Assembly: GCF_900101435.1 (NCBI RefSeq)
Contig: NZ_FMZH01000012.1
Coordinates: 109,325 to 173,324 of the forward strand
DNA length: 64,000 nucleotides
Reading direction: 5' to 3'
Source of the DNA: Pedobacter soli
GTDB taxonomy: Bacteria; Bacteroidota; Bacteroidia; Sphingobacteriales; Sphingobacteriaceae
Positions 37,953 through 47,128 of the stretch are shown piece after piece; position 1 is the first letter of the stretch; every line of letters starts with the position of its first letter. Made by a program: the position numbers and the translations under genes. The notes beneath the pieces are model-generated. The model saw only the letters and a program-made list of their open reading frames with translations. It was not told the DNA's origin and searched no databases.

Positions 37953-38018
37953 GTGGTCGGTGGCGCACCGACCACCTTACTCACCTTTACTCTAGTGGTT
38001 GGTGTCCTCACCGACCAC
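37953..38018. repeat. tandem pair of hairpin repeats
   Basis: Two near-identical stem-loops lie in tandem: GTGGTCGGTG-GCG-CACCGACCAC (37953-37975) and GTGGTTGGTG-TCCT-CACCGACCAC (37995-38018). G/T wobble keeps the second stem intact as RNA. They sit between the propeller-like gene and msrA, beside decayed GTTTGGAGTT-type text at about 37870-37905. They could slow or end transcription but have no T-run. Confidence 0.6.
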
Positions 38019-38077
38019 CCGAGATTGTTAACCATCGCATGGCCTCTTCTTTACTTTCCTTTTACACATCTTCACCG

Positions 38078-38108
38078 TATCTTTATTCAATAGAAAAAGG
38101 AGATACAT
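38078..38108 (+). promoter_or_regulatory. msrA promoter and strong ribosome-binding site
   Basis: TATCTTTA (38078-38085, one mismatch to TAnnTTTG) has TTTC 19 nt upstream, and AAAAAGGAG lies 6 nt before ATG 38109. A clear Shine-Dalgarno is uncommon in this window, where most genes have only A-rich leaders. Confidence 0.5.
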
Positions 38109-38597
38109 ATGAATACTGAAAAAGCCATTCTTGCTGGCGGTTGTTTTTGGGGAGTAGAAGAATTGATTCGCCATTATCCGGGAGTAATTTCAACTGTAGT
38201 TGGATATACCGGTGGCGATGTACCCAATGCTACTTACCGGAACCATGGGACGCATGCTGAAGGCATCGAAATTACTTTTGACCCCACCATTTTATCATAC
38301 CGCAAATTATTAGAATATTTTTTCCAGATCCACGATCCTTCAACACGTAACAGACAAGGAAATGATGTTGGTACTTCTTACCGTTCGGCTATATTTTTCG
38401 CTAACCCAACCCAGGAAGCTACTGCAAAGGAACTGATTGCCGAAATGGATGCCTCGGGTATATGGCCAGGAAAAATTGTTACAGAGGTTGTACCGGAAAC
38501 GGCTTTCTGGAATGCTGAGGAGGAACACCAGGATTATTTACAGAAAAATCCTTACGGCTACACCTGCCATTTTGAAAGGCCAGACTGGAAACTATAA
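38109..38597 (+). CDS. msrA: peptide-methionine (S)-S-oxide reductase
   Basis: MsrA repairs oxidised methionine in proteins. The 162-residue protein has the catalytic Cys12 in the hallmark GCFWG, then VGYTGGDVPNATYRNHGTHAEGIEITFDP, FFQIHDPSTRNRQGNDVGTSYRSAIFF and EEEHQDYLQKNPYGYTCHFERP. A possible resolving Cys is at 153. There is no signal peptide, so it acts in the cytoplasm. It is monocistronic with its own promoter and terminator. Confidence 0.96.
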   Translation: MNTEKAILAGGCFWGVEELIRHYPGVISTVVGYTGGDVPNATYRNHGTHAEGIEITFDPTILSYRKLLEYFFQIHDPSTRNRQGNDVGTSYRSAIFFANPTQEATAKELIAEMDASGIWPGKIVTEVVPETAFWNAEEEHQDYLQKNPYGYTCHFERPDWKL

Positions 38598-38648
38598 ATT
38601 AGTTTGGAGCTGGGAGTTTAGAGTTAATTACAGCAAATACACCAAAAC

Positions 38649-38686
38649 AAAAAGGCAATTTTCTCATCGAAAATTGCCTTTTTGTT
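38649..38686. terminator. bidirectional terminator between msrA and the phosphoesterase fusion
   Basis: Stem AAAGGCAATTTTC / GAAAATTGCCTTT with a 5-nt loop and T-runs on both strands, between convergent genes. Confidence 0.85.
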
Positions 38687-38690
38687 TGCA

Positions 38691-41132
38691 CTAATCATCG
38701 TCATCTTTTTTCTTCTTTTCGAGAATCACAAAAGCACTTCGTTTTGGTGCAGGCATTACCGATTGCTCGCCCTTAACTGATTTCCACACCACTTCATTTA
38801 AGTCTAAATCAGGTGCCGAATCTTCTTTTGCAAAATTGAAAAATTCTGAACGCCTGCTGCTTTCGTTAACAGCCACATTCCGGGTATCCAAATCAATAAG
38901 GGGTTGTAAAACGTTGTAAGGCGTAAAATCTGGCTTCGCCGTAAAGCATTCGTACAAAGGCATTGCTCCGGCATCATACTGGCTCATTGGCGGCAAACCT
39001 AAAATAAGCTCCATGGTACGCAAAAATCCTGAAGTAGAATACATGGTATGTACTGCTGCATTTCTTTTTACATACGGACCAATTACATAAGCCGGAGAAC
39101 GGTGCGCATCAACATGGTCTGGCCCGTTTTGTGCATCATCTTCCAAAATAAATACAACAGATTCATTCCACACCTTACTGTGCGAAAGGTGTTCAATAAT
39201 ACGGCCTACTGCTAAATCATTATCGGCAACGGCTGCCTGAGGTGAGTATTTTCCTTTCTTCTGGCCACTGGTATGATCGTTTGAAATACGCAAAGTACTA
39301 AACTGAGGTACCGCACCGGCTACCAGTAACGAATCGAAATCGTGCTGCCAGGCATCTACACGTACCTGATCTTTAATATCCATATCAAAACCTGGCGAAG
39401 ACGGGCACATATGTCTCTGCAAAGATTTAATATTGGCTTTATCGTAAGAACCAAACTCGCCATAACTGCGGTAACTTATCCCAGCCCGCTGGCAATAATC
39501 CCAGATAAAACCTCCTTTGGGATAGGTTACAGGTCTGCCGCCTTCGAAATTGGTACTGCCGCCGCGGGCACCATAGCTGGTTGGCCATGTTTTTTCTACC
39601 ACATCGGTTGCATAAGCCGCCATACTCCAGTTATGCCCATCGGCACTTACTTCGGCATCTACATAAAAATTATCAAGCAATACAAAGTTCTCGGCCAAAG
39701 CATGCTGATTAGGCGTTACTTTGCGTCCGAAAAGAGTTAGCGTAGAATCGCCGTTGCCTTTTTTAATATCGCCCAACACCTGATCGTAAGTACGATTTTC
39801 TTTAATGATATAGAAAACATGTTTGATTGGCGATTTTTCACCCTGTTTTCTGGGAATCGGGTTTCCGGCTTCACCATCGGCAGTTATCGCCCTTTTATCG
39901 CTGAAAGGTGTATTGGCATAAACTTGTTTGGTATACACTTTTAATTGCTCGGGCTTTGGCGCATCGATAAAGGATAAAGTACCTTTAAACAAACCGGCAA
40001 TGTATTGCAATCTGCTATTGGCCGTGCTCCCCATGTGGTAATCGCTGTTATCTACTTTCGAAACGGGTTGTGGTCCTTTCGGGTTCGCCATTGAAGTATT
40101 GCCCTTACCATTGGTAACCAACACCTTCGAGCCTAAAACCTTAACACTGGTTGGGTACCAGCCTACAGGTATAAAACCCTGACTCTGGCTCACCCCTGGT
40201 TTACTTACATCGAAAACAGCCAGGCAATTGTTATCGGCATTGGCAATGTATAAAGTTTTTTCATTGCTACTCAAAGCCAAACCATTGGTAGTTGAGCCCG
40301 TTAACTGGGTAGCATAAAGCGTGGTAGAAATGGTTTCAATTACCTTGTTGCTAAGTGTATTGACTACCGAAACCGTATTGTCGTTTGCATTGGCTACATA
40401 TAGGATATTACCTTTTTTATTAAGCAAAAGCTCATTAGGGTGGTCGCCAACGGGGATTTGCTGAACAATGCTTTCTGATTGCAAATCAACAACCGCAACT
40501 GCTTTTCCACCCCAAAGCGAAACATATAATTTGCGTTCATCGGCAGCCAGTGCACAACTATAGGCGATAGCCGGAAGTTGTACCCGTTTTAAAATCTTTT
40601 TAGCCACTGGATCGATGATATACAAGGCACTGTCTTCTTTAGTAACCGTAAATAATTTACTGTTGTTTTTATTTACGACGATGCCGGCCGGACATATTTT
40701 ACCTTTCGGCCAAACCGGCCCCAAAGTAATGGTATCGCTCTTGCCCAGTTTATTGTTCTCAATGTTAAAATCCAGAATCCAGTTGTCGTTACCACCCGAT
40801 GCGTAGAGGTGTTTTTCATCTTTACTAAAAGCAATGCCGTACCACGATTTGGCCAGCACCTTTTCATCGATAATTTGTTCGGTTTTAGGATTGATAAGCT
40901 GCAACGACTGCGTACTCTGACCGTTGTTGGTGATGGCCAGGTATTTACCCGATGCACTCAGTTGCATGTTTAAGGGTAAATCGCCAAGTTGTACCGAATG
41001 CCCCGCCGGGCTTAATTTCCAGCCATTGGGTAACAAAATTTGTTGTGTAGTTTCATTTTTACCAGGCCATTGTGCAAAACCACGCTGTACCAGCAAAAAC
41101 GTTAAAAGAATAAGGATATATGATTTTTTCAT
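38691..41132 (-). CDS. YncE-type beta-propeller / phosphoesterase fusion, exported
   Basis: The 813-residue protein has a signal peptide (MKKSYILILLTFLLVQRGFAQ), a seven-bladed YVTN/YncE-like propeller (about 40-370; repeated blocks such as KKGNILYVANANDNTVSVVNTLSNKVIE) and a C-terminal phosphoesterase domain of the phospholipase C/acid phosphatase type (from about 430; HVFYIIKENRTYDQVLGD, DNFYVDAEVSADGHNWSMAAYATD, FILEDDAQNGPDHVDAHRSPAYVIGPYV). It should hydrolyse a phosphoester outside the cytoplasm. The substrate is unknown. It is last in a group with a beta-barrel protein and a metallophosphoesterase. Confidence 0.88.
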   Translation of the reverse strand: MKKSYILILLTFLLVQRGFAQWPGKNETTQQILLPNGWKLSPAGHSVQLGDLPLNMQLSASGKYLAITNNGQSTQSLQLINPKTEQIIDEKVLAKSWYGIAFSKDEKHLYASGGNDNWILDFNIENNKLGKSDTITLGPVWPKGKICPAGIVVNKNNSKLFTVTKEDSALYIIDPVAKKILKRVQLPAIAYSCALAADERKLYVSLWGGKAVAVVDLQSESIVQQIPVGDHPNELLLNKKGNILYVANANDNTVSVVNTLSNKVIETISTTLYATQLTGSTTNGLALSSNEKTLYIANADNNCLAVFDVSKPGVSQSQGFIPVGWYPTSVKVLGSKVLVTNGKGNTSMANPKGPQPVSKVDNSDYHMGSTANSRLQYIAGLFKGTLSFIDAPKPEQLKVYTKQVYANTPFSDKRAITADGEAGNPIPRKQGEKSPIKHVFYIIKENRTYDQVLGDIKKGNGDSTLTLFGRKVTPNQHALAENFVLLDNFYVDAEVSADGHNWSMAAYATDVVEKTWPTSYGARGGSTNFEGGRPVTYPKGGFIWDYCQRAGISYRSYGEFGSYDKANIKSLQRHMCPSSPGFDMDIKDQVRVDAWQHDFDSLLVAGAVPQFSTLRISNDHTSGQKKGKYSPQAAVADNDLAVGRIIEHLSHSKVWNESVVFILEDDAQNGPDHVDAHRSPAYVIGPYVKRNAAVHTMYSTSGFLRTMELILGLPPMSQYDAGAMPLYECFTAKPDFTPYNVLQPLIDLDTRNVAVNESSRRSEFFNFAKEDSAPDLDLNEVVWKSVKGEQSVMPAPKRSAFVILEKKKKDDDD

Positions 41133-41151
41133 TGTTTTGATTTTTGAAAAA

Positions 41152-41991
41152 TTACCGGTGAAGATTAAAGTTTACCAGGGCCCTGATACTATAACCATTC
41201 CCCGAAGCTACGTTGCCGATTTCGCGTATCGCTGCAGGAGAGGTAACCTGACTCCGTGTAGCATAAAAAACCGGTCCTCCGGAAATAGAAAAGGAAAGTT
41301 TACTGTGGTTAGGCTCCAGATTAATAGATGGGCCAATTAACAGTTTTGCACCTCCTTCTGCCTCGTCTTTTTCCCAAAAACCTTCCAAATCCTGACCAAG
41401 GGCTTCGAAACCCAGATATAAAGCGCTTGAAATGCGATGCTGAAAGCCGATGCTGGTGATGAAATCTAGCTTATCTCTTGTGCGGCTAAAGGCTTTTTCA
41501 AAACGTAAATTACCCGCCATGCGCCAATTGGTACGATCGAAAGCGGCTGTGATACGACTAATGGCCGAACCAGTGTTAGACCAATCTCTGCTTAAACCAA
41601 GGCCCGCTCCCAATCTAAAGCCCGAAATACCTTTGCCACCTATTAAATCCCTGATTACCTCGGCTTGCTCTGCAGAAGCTACGCCACCACCATTGGCAAA
41701 ACCCAGGGCAGCTGTGGCGTACAAAGTAAAACGGCTTCCTAAATAACCTTTAACCCCAAATTGTTGACCTAAACCATCATAACCAAACTGTCCGTTAGCA
41801 CGTTCGCCGTAACTACCCGAGTAATGGATATTCCAGCGCGGGTTTTCCGCAGTAAGGGTGTTTATCGTAAATAGAAAGGGTTGGGCAGCATCATTACCCG
41901 TTTTTAATACCGGGTTAATGGTTGCCTGATTCTGAGCTGAACAATTGATTGCAAATGCAGCAAAAACAGCTGCAAAAAATATCTTTTTCAT
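41152..41991 (-). CDS. predicted outer-membrane beta-barrel protein
   Basis: The 279-residue protein has a signal peptide (MKKIFFAAVFAAFAINCSAQ) and a body of alternating polar/hydrophobic strands with Gly and aromatic residues (FTLYATAALGFANGG, SGFRLGAGLGLSRDW, LYLGFEALGQDLEG, KLSFSISGGPVFYATRS), ending SIRALVNFNLHR. This is typical of a small outer-membrane barrel, although the last residue is Arg, not Phe. Family not recognised. It lies between the metallophosphoesterase and the propeller-phosphoesterase, so it may be a porin or anchor for organophosphate use. Confidence 0.65.
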   Translation of the reverse strand: MKKIFFAAVFAAFAINCSAQNQATINPVLKTGNDAAQPFLFTINTLTAENPRWNIHYSGSYGERANGQFGYDGLGQQFGVKGYLGSRFTLYATAALGFANGGGVASAEQAEVIRDLIGGKGISGFRLGAGLGLSRDWSNTGSAISRITAAFDRTNWRMAGNLRFEKAFSRTRDKLDFITSIGFQHRISSALYLGFEALGQDLEGFWEKDEAEGGAKLLIGPSINLEPNHSKLSFSISGGPVFYATRSQVTSPAAIREIGNVASGNGYSIRALVNFNLHR

Positions 41992-42010
41992 TTAAAAATA
42001 GCTGAAGCTG

Positions 42011-42853
42011 TTAAAATTTGGTTTCGTTTAACAAAGGCGATTGACTTGCGTTTACCTGATAGGTTTTAATCTTATCATTTTCATCAACCTCTACAATCCT
42101 GTAGCCTTTGTAAGCCGTGCCCCAGTTGCCGCCAATGTGCGCATCAAAAAAGTGTGGTAACTTGTCGGTATAAAATACAGCGTCTAAACTGTGGTCGTGG
42201 CCATGAAATACAGCCTTTACATTAGCGTAGCTATGCAAAAGTTTAATAGTATCGGGGCACTCAACAAATGGGCTCTCTGGCACCCAGAAATGTGGCGGAA
42301 TATGCAACACCACAAATACAGTTTTTAAATCTTTAAACTTATCCAGCTCCTGCTTTAAAAAATCGTTGTTCGGGCAGCGGTATGTTCCCTTAGTATCTGA
42401 TGTATTGGCCAAAACAAAACCTACTCCGTTTTTTTCGAAAGAAAAATCATCCTCATAACCAAAAACCGATTTCCAGAGTGGAGTATCGGCATGGTCGTGG
42501 TTACCTGGTACCGCATAAAAAGGAACTTTTAAACGGTCGTAATAATCCTTTTTAACTTCTTTCAGTAATTCAGGTCTATCGTGTACCAGATCGCCGTTGA
42601 TAATTACAAAATTCAGCGGATTTTGCTCATGCGATGCATTAAGCCATTTTACAATATTCTCGTGGTGAAGTTTATACTCAGTTCCCGGTTGTCCGTAATG
42701 CCCGTCGGATGCGATGGCAAAACGAAGTTTTGGCCCTTTTCCCGTTGTGGCTGGAATACTGTTTTCTTCAGCAAATGAAGGGAGCACTGGTGATAAACCG
42801 GCCACTACTGCAGCAGCCAGACCACTTTTTAGAAAAAACCGTCTGTTAGACAT
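42011..42853 (-). CDS. Tat-exported metallophosphoesterase
   Basis: The 280-residue calcineurin-like protein begins with a twin-arginine signal (NRRFFLKSGLAAAVVAGLSP). Metal-binding motifs are in order: Asp50/His52 (ASDGHYG), Asp88 (NGDLVHD), Asn118-His119 (PGNHDH), His in VVLHIPPHFW and HGHDHS. It should cleave phosphoesters or phosphodiesters in the periplasm with a dinuclear metal centre. It is the first gene of the minus-strand group with the barrel and the phosphoesterase fusion. A dyad ACTGGC...GCCAGT (42878-42897) lies 25-44 nt upstream and may be an operator. Confidence 0.9.
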   Translation of the reverse strand: MSNRRFFLKSGLAAAVVAGLSPVLPSFAEENSIPATTGKGPKLRFAIASDGHYGQPGTEYKLHHENIVKWLNASHEQNPLNFVIINGDLVHDRPELLKEVKKDYYDRLKVPFYAVPGNHDHADTPLWKSVFGYEDDFSFEKNGVGFVLANTSDTKGTYRCPNNDFLKQELDKFKDLKTVFVVLHIPPHFWVPESPFVECPDTIKLLHSYANVKAVFHGHDHSLDAVFYTDKLPHFFDAHIGGNWGTAYKGYRIVEVDENDKIKTYQVNASQSPLLNETKF

Positions 42854-43009
42854 AATAATTAAATATGTTTTGTTTCAACTGGCAAAATTCGGCCAGTCAA
42901 GCTTCTTAAACATAAATTTAATGTTATGATTAGGTTAACAGAACCTTATCTGTGTATCAATTTTATAACAAAGAACCTGCGCTAAAGAAATGATCTGTGT
43001 ATGCAGTGC

Positions 43010-43390
43010 GTCTGGTAAGAAAGAAAATGGTCCGTGGCGACTCGAACCACGGCACCCGCATTCCGTGTATACCGTGTCTCTGTGGCAAAAAAAGATATGA
43101 TTCGTGGTGACACAGGCCATGATTTATAAATCTGTGTATTCCAGATATTAAATATAAAATCTGCGCTTATCTTCTTATATCTGCGGGAGAATGACAGGAG
43201 TTTCCCGCTGATACCGCAGATTTCGCTGATGAGTATTCAACAGTGTTAATGACTCGAATATCTGAATACTACAAATGAAAAGCATTCCGTGTGTACCGTG
43301 CCTCAGTGGCTAAAAAGAAAAAAGTATTCTGTGGCGTCACTGTCTCCGTGGCAAGAAAAAAGATATGATCCGTGGAGACACGGATCATGA
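43010..43390. repeat. two diverged copies of a GTGG-rich intergenic repeat
   Basis: The gap 42854-43392 has no gene. It contains two related blocks. A 29-base word starting GCATTCCGTGT and ending GTGGC occurs at 43058-43086 and 43282-43310 with 26 of 29 bases equal. A second shared word, AAAAAAGATATGAT followed by CGTGG-GACAC, occurs at 43087-43122 and 43355-43390. The second copy of that word forms the LysE terminator. Confidence 0.65.
43354..43388 (-). terminator. terminator of the uvrA-lysE unit
   Basis: On the minus strand ATGATCCGTG-TCTC-CACGGATCAT (10-bp stem) is followed by ATCTTTTTTCTTG. It starts 5 nt after the LysE stop codon and is part of a repeated element. Confidence 0.8.
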
Positions 43391-43392
43391 CT

Positions 43393-44046
43393 TTAAAAAA
43401 TAACAATCGCTTGTTTCACCATTAAATATCCTGCCAGTGCAAATAGAAATATGGCGATAGATTTATTGATAATCAAACTGCTCAGTGCAAATTTTTCCTG
43501 AATATAAGTAGCAAAGTGTGCATATAAATACAAGGCCAGTGCCGAACCAACGCCCGAACCCAGGCTGAAAATCACCAGCGAAAGATAATCCGTTTCAATC
43601 CATTGGTGTAAAATTACGTAGTTACCAAAAAACAACCAGAACGGAATCTGAACAGGATTGAGTATTCCTAAAATCAATCCGTAAAGTACACTTCCACTCC
43701 GTTTATCTTCTTTTGTGTTGCTTGTTTTTGGCACTTTCTTCCGGTTTTTCCAGGTGATGGTACCCATTACCAGAAACATCACAATCATAAAGCAATCTAC
43801 CAAAGTGCTCAACCGGACCTCACTAACGGCCTCATTTGGATTGATATCACTCATCGCCCAACGGGCAAAACGCATCATACCAAAGGTAAAAAACACTTCC
43901 ACACAGGAGAAGGACAAAATGAAGTACCAAACCTGCCGCATACCTTTATTGATGGCAAGTTGTGCAACAGTGAGATTGATGTTACCTGGGGGGATATACC
44001 CCATTGCGTTAAGGATAATGCCTATGAAAAACGTTAGAAAAAGCAT
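43393..44046 (-). CDS. LysE-family exporter
   Basis: The 217-residue protein has about six membrane helices and the LysE/RhtB start pattern FFIGIILNAMGYIPPGNINLTVAQLAINKG, followed by a basic cytoplasmic loop (WKNRKKVPKTSNTKEDKRSG) and GLILGILNPVQIPFW. These carriers export amino acids or related metabolites across the inner membrane; the substrate here is unknown. It starts 8 nt after the uvrA stop, so it is almost surely co-transcribed with uvrA, an odd functional pairing. Confidence 0.85.
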   Translation of the reverse strand: MLFLTFFIGIILNAMGYIPPGNINLTVAQLAINKGMRQVWYFILSFSCVEVFFTFGMMRFARWAMSDINPNEAVSEVRLSTLVDCFMIVMFLVMGTITWKNRKKVPKTSNTKEDKRSGSVLYGLILGILNPVQIPFWLFFGNYVILHQWIETDYLSLVIFSLGSGVGSALALYLYAHFATYIQEKFALSSLIINKSIAIFLFALAGYLMVKQAIVIF

Positions 44047-44054
44047 TGCCGAAA

Positions 44055-46868
44055 TTATGGATTTAAATTTAAATGCGCAGCCAAATATTTTCCGGTATAC
44101 GAATTTTCTACTTTAACCAGCTCTTCGGGTACCCCTTCAAATACCACATTACCACCACCATCGCCACCTTCCGCACCAATATCGATTACCCAATCGGCAC
44201 ATTTAATCATATCCATATTGTGTTCGATCACCAAAATGGTATTGCCTTGTTCAATCAGCGTATTTAATGCTTTTAAAAGTTTTTTAATATCATGGAAATG
44301 CAAACCGGTAGTCGGTTCATCAAAAATAAATACCGTTTTATTGGCATTATTACCCTTAATCAGAAACGAAGCCAGCTTAATCCGCTGTGCCTCACCGCCT
44401 GACAAAGTATTTGACGATTGCCCCAGATGTACGTAGCCTAAACCCACATCAACCAGCGGGTTTAACTTATTCAGGATTTTTTGTTCGTCTTTAAAGAAAT
44501 CGACTGCTTCATCAATGGTCATGTCCAGAATTTCAGAAACATTTTTTTCTTTATAGGTTACATCCAACACCTGTTGTTTAAAACGTTTGCCGTTACAGGC
44601 CTCGCAAGGCAGGTAAATATCGGCCATAAACTGCATTTCGATCTTCACTTCACCTTCTCCCTGACAAACATCGCAGCGCCCACCTTCTACGTTAAATGAG
44701 AAAGCAGCAGGTTTCAGTCCGGCAGCTTTTGCAGCAGCCAATCCCGAAAACAAAGCACGGATATCATCCCAGGCTTTAACATAAGTAACCGGATTTGAAC
44801 GGCTTGAGCGGCCAATCGGGTTTTGATCCACCAGTTCTACGGCACTTACCAAATCGTAATTACCAAAAATACCGTCGTACGCACCTGTTTGTTCGCCTGC
44901 ATAGTTTCCAATTGCCTTTTGTAGCGCCGGATATAAAATCTTTTTAACTAAACTGGTTTTTCCAGAGCCGGAAACCCCACTTACCGCGGTAAATACACCT
45001 AATGGAAATTTAACATCGATATTTTTAAGGTTGTTCTCTCTCGCTCCTTTAATCAGAATATGGTCTTTCCATTTACGGCGCTGCGCAGGAATGGCAATTT
45101 TCTCCAAACCAGCCAGGTAACGACCGGTTAAACTGTTTTTATCTTTTAAAATCTCTTCGTAATCGCCACTGAAAACCAGGTTACCGCCATGAGTACCTGC
45201 CTCCGGGCCAATATCAATAATGTGATCGGCTGCACGCATCATTTCTTCTTCGTGCTCTACCACCAAAACGGTATTGCCCACATTACGTAAAGAGACTAAA
45301 ACTTCAATTAATTTGTTGGTATCGCGCGGGTGTAAACCAATACTCGGCTCATCTAAAACATACACCGATCCTACTAAACTACTGCCCAGCGAAGTGGCCA
45401 GATTTATCCTTTGCGATTCTCCACCTGACAAGGTGTTAGACAAGCGGTTTAAAGTAAGGTAGCCCAAACCAACATTGTTTAAATAGAGAAAACGGTTATC
45501 GATTTCGGCCAGTAAACGTTTGGCTATTTTAGCATCGTTTACACTTAATTTTAGCTCATTAAAGAAAACCAGTGCTTTCGATAGCGGCATTAAAACCACA
45601 TCAATAATCGATTTTCCGGCAATCTTAACATACGATGCATCTTTGCGCAGGCGCGAGCCTTTACAATCAGGGCAAGTTGTTTTTCCACGGTAGCGTGATA
45701 ACATTACACGATACTGTATTTTATAGGTCTGCTCTTCCAGTTCTTTGAAAAAAGCATCCAGTCCTTCAAAATATTTATTTCCTGTCCACAATAGCTGCTG
45801 TTCCTTTTCAGTTAAAGCGCTGTAAGGCCTGTGTATCGGGAAATCGAATTTTGGCGCTGCTTTTACAAAGTTCTGCAGCCAAACACCCATTTTTTCGCCA
45901 CGCCATGGGGCAATGGCATTGTCGTAAACACTTTTGCTTTTATCCGGAATAACCAGGTCTTCATCAATGCCAATTACATTGCCATAACCTTCGCAACGTT
46001 TGCAGGCCCCGTAAGGATTATTGAAAGAGAAAAAGTTAGGAGTAGGTTCTTCAAAACGAATTCCATCCAATTCAAATCGATCGCTGAAATGTTTGGTTTC
46101 GCCTTCGGCTTCTACATAACAATCGCCCTTACCTTCAAAAAAGGCAGTTTGCGCCGAATCTGCCAAACGGCTTAACGTTTCTTCTTCCTGATTGGTTACA
46201 ATCCTGTCGATCAGGATCTGAACTGTTTTATCGTCAGTTAGTTCAACATCTTTAAAACCGGCATCATCTAAAATACCTTCTATTTTTTCAATTTTATTGT
46301 TTATGCGTACCCTTAAAAAGCCCTTTTGCAACAAAATGGCCAGTTCTTCTTTAATGGTGCGGTTATTATGCGGGTAAAGCGGACAGAAAATGGTTACCGT
46401 CGTATCTTCTGGCATGGCATTAACATAATCTACCACGGTGCTTACCGAATCTTTTTTTACTTCATTGCCCGAAACCGGCGAAATGGTTTTACCAATACGC
46501 GAAAAAAGCAACTTCAGGTAATCGTAAATCTCGGTCGAAGTACCTACCGTTGAGCGCGGGTTTGAAGTAATTACTTTCTGCTCAATTGCAATTGCCGGGG
46601 CTATACCTTTAATATAATCTACATCCGGTTTATTCATCCGCCCCATAAACTGACGTGCATACGACGATAAACTTTCTACGTACCGGCGTTGTCCTTCTGC
46701 GTATAAAGTATCGAATGCGAGCGAAGATTTGCCCGACCCCGACATACCTGTTACCACTACCAATTTATTTTTTGGAATGGCCACATCGATGTTTTTAAGG
46801 TTGTGCACACGGGCACCTTTTATAATAATATTTCTATGCGGATCTTTTTCGGCCTCTTTTTTGCTCAT
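44055..46868 (-). CDS. uvrA: excinuclease ABC subunit A
   Basis: UvrA recognises bulky DNA lesions with UvrB in nucleotide excision repair. The 937-residue length is normal. Two ABC modules are visible: Walker A GMSGSGKS (41-48) and GVSGSGKT (about 630-640), two LSGGESQR/LSGGEAQR signatures, and zinc-binding Cys pairs CKRCEGYG, CPDCKGSR, CDVCQGEG and CEACNGKR. The N-terminus has YVESLSSYARQFM. A -7 box TATTTTTG is 60 bp upstream. The leader between them contains a small AACCCAA/TTGGGTT dyad. Confidence 0.98.
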   Translation of the reverse strand: MSKKEAEKDPHRNIIIKGARVHNLKNIDVAIPKNKLVVVTGMSGSGKSSLAFDTLYAEGQRRYVESLSSYARQFMGRMNKPDVDYIKGIAPAIAIEQKVITSNPRSTVGTSTEIYDYLKLLFSRIGKTISPVSGNEVKKDSVSTVVDYVNAMPEDTTVTIFCPLYPHNNRTIKEELAILLQKGFLRVRINNKIEKIEGILDDAGFKDVELTDDKTVQILIDRIVTNQEEETLSRLADSAQTAFFEGKGDCYVEAEGETKHFSDRFELDGIRFEEPTPNFFSFNNPYGACKRCEGYGNVIGIDEDLVIPDKSKSVYDNAIAPWRGEKMGVWLQNFVKAAPKFDFPIHRPYSALTEKEQQLLWTGNKYFEGLDAFFKELEEQTYKIQYRVMLSRYRGKTTCPDCKGSRLRKDASYVKIAGKSIIDVVLMPLSKALVFFNELKLSVNDAKIAKRLLAEIDNRFLYLNNVGLGYLTLNRLSNTLSGGESQRINLATSLGSSLVGSVYVLDEPSIGLHPRDTNKLIEVLVSLRNVGNTVLVVEHEEEMMRAADHIIDIGPEAGTHGGNLVFSGDYEEILKDKNSLTGRYLAGLEKIAIPAQRRKWKDHILIKGARENNLKNIDVKFPLGVFTAVSGVSGSGKTSLVKKILYPALQKAIGNYAGEQTGAYDGIFGNYDLVSAVELVDQNPIGRSSRSNPVTYVKAWDDIRALFSGLAAAKAAGLKPAAFSFNVEGGRCDVCQGEGEVKIEMQFMADIYLPCEACNGKRFKQQVLDVTYKEKNVSEILDMTIDEAVDFFKDEQKILNKLNPLVDVGLGYVHLGQSSNTLSGGEAQRIKLASFLIKGNNANKTVFIFDEPTTGLHFHDIKKLLKALNTLIEQGNTILVIEHNMDMIKCADWVIDIGAEGGDGGGNVVFEGVPEELVKVENSYTGKYLAAHLNLNP

Positions 46869-46927
46869 GTATTCTAAAGGATATAAAGGTATAAACCCAA
46901 CAAAGTAATTTGGGTTTTAAGAAGATA

Positions 46928-46935
46928 CAAAAATA
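46928..46935 (-). promoter_or_regulatory. -7 box of uvrA
   Basis: TATTTTTG on the minus strand matches TAnnTTTG and predicts a leader of about 56 nt. The -33 element is not clear, and no LexA-type palindrome is recognised nearby. Confidence 0.45.
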
Positions 46936-47128
46936 GGGTACTGGGATGGTTAATTTATTTTTTAACATTTTATTTTTTGTTTTTTGATAAAAAAATAACT
47001 TTCTTTGAACATTAACAACCTCAGAACCAAACTAACACATTTCAAAAACATAGGAGAGCAGCTATAGAAATTATACATCTACAAATTAATTTTTAGCAAA
47101 CAGTACGGGATTTAGTGTAGGTAAACCT

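Noticed and set aside
43020..43062. GGTTCGAGTC on the minus strand with a nearby ACCA, like a tRNA T-arm
   Set aside because: The stem lengths are wrong, no D- or anticodon arm exists, and the text belongs to the GTGG-rich repeat of this gap.
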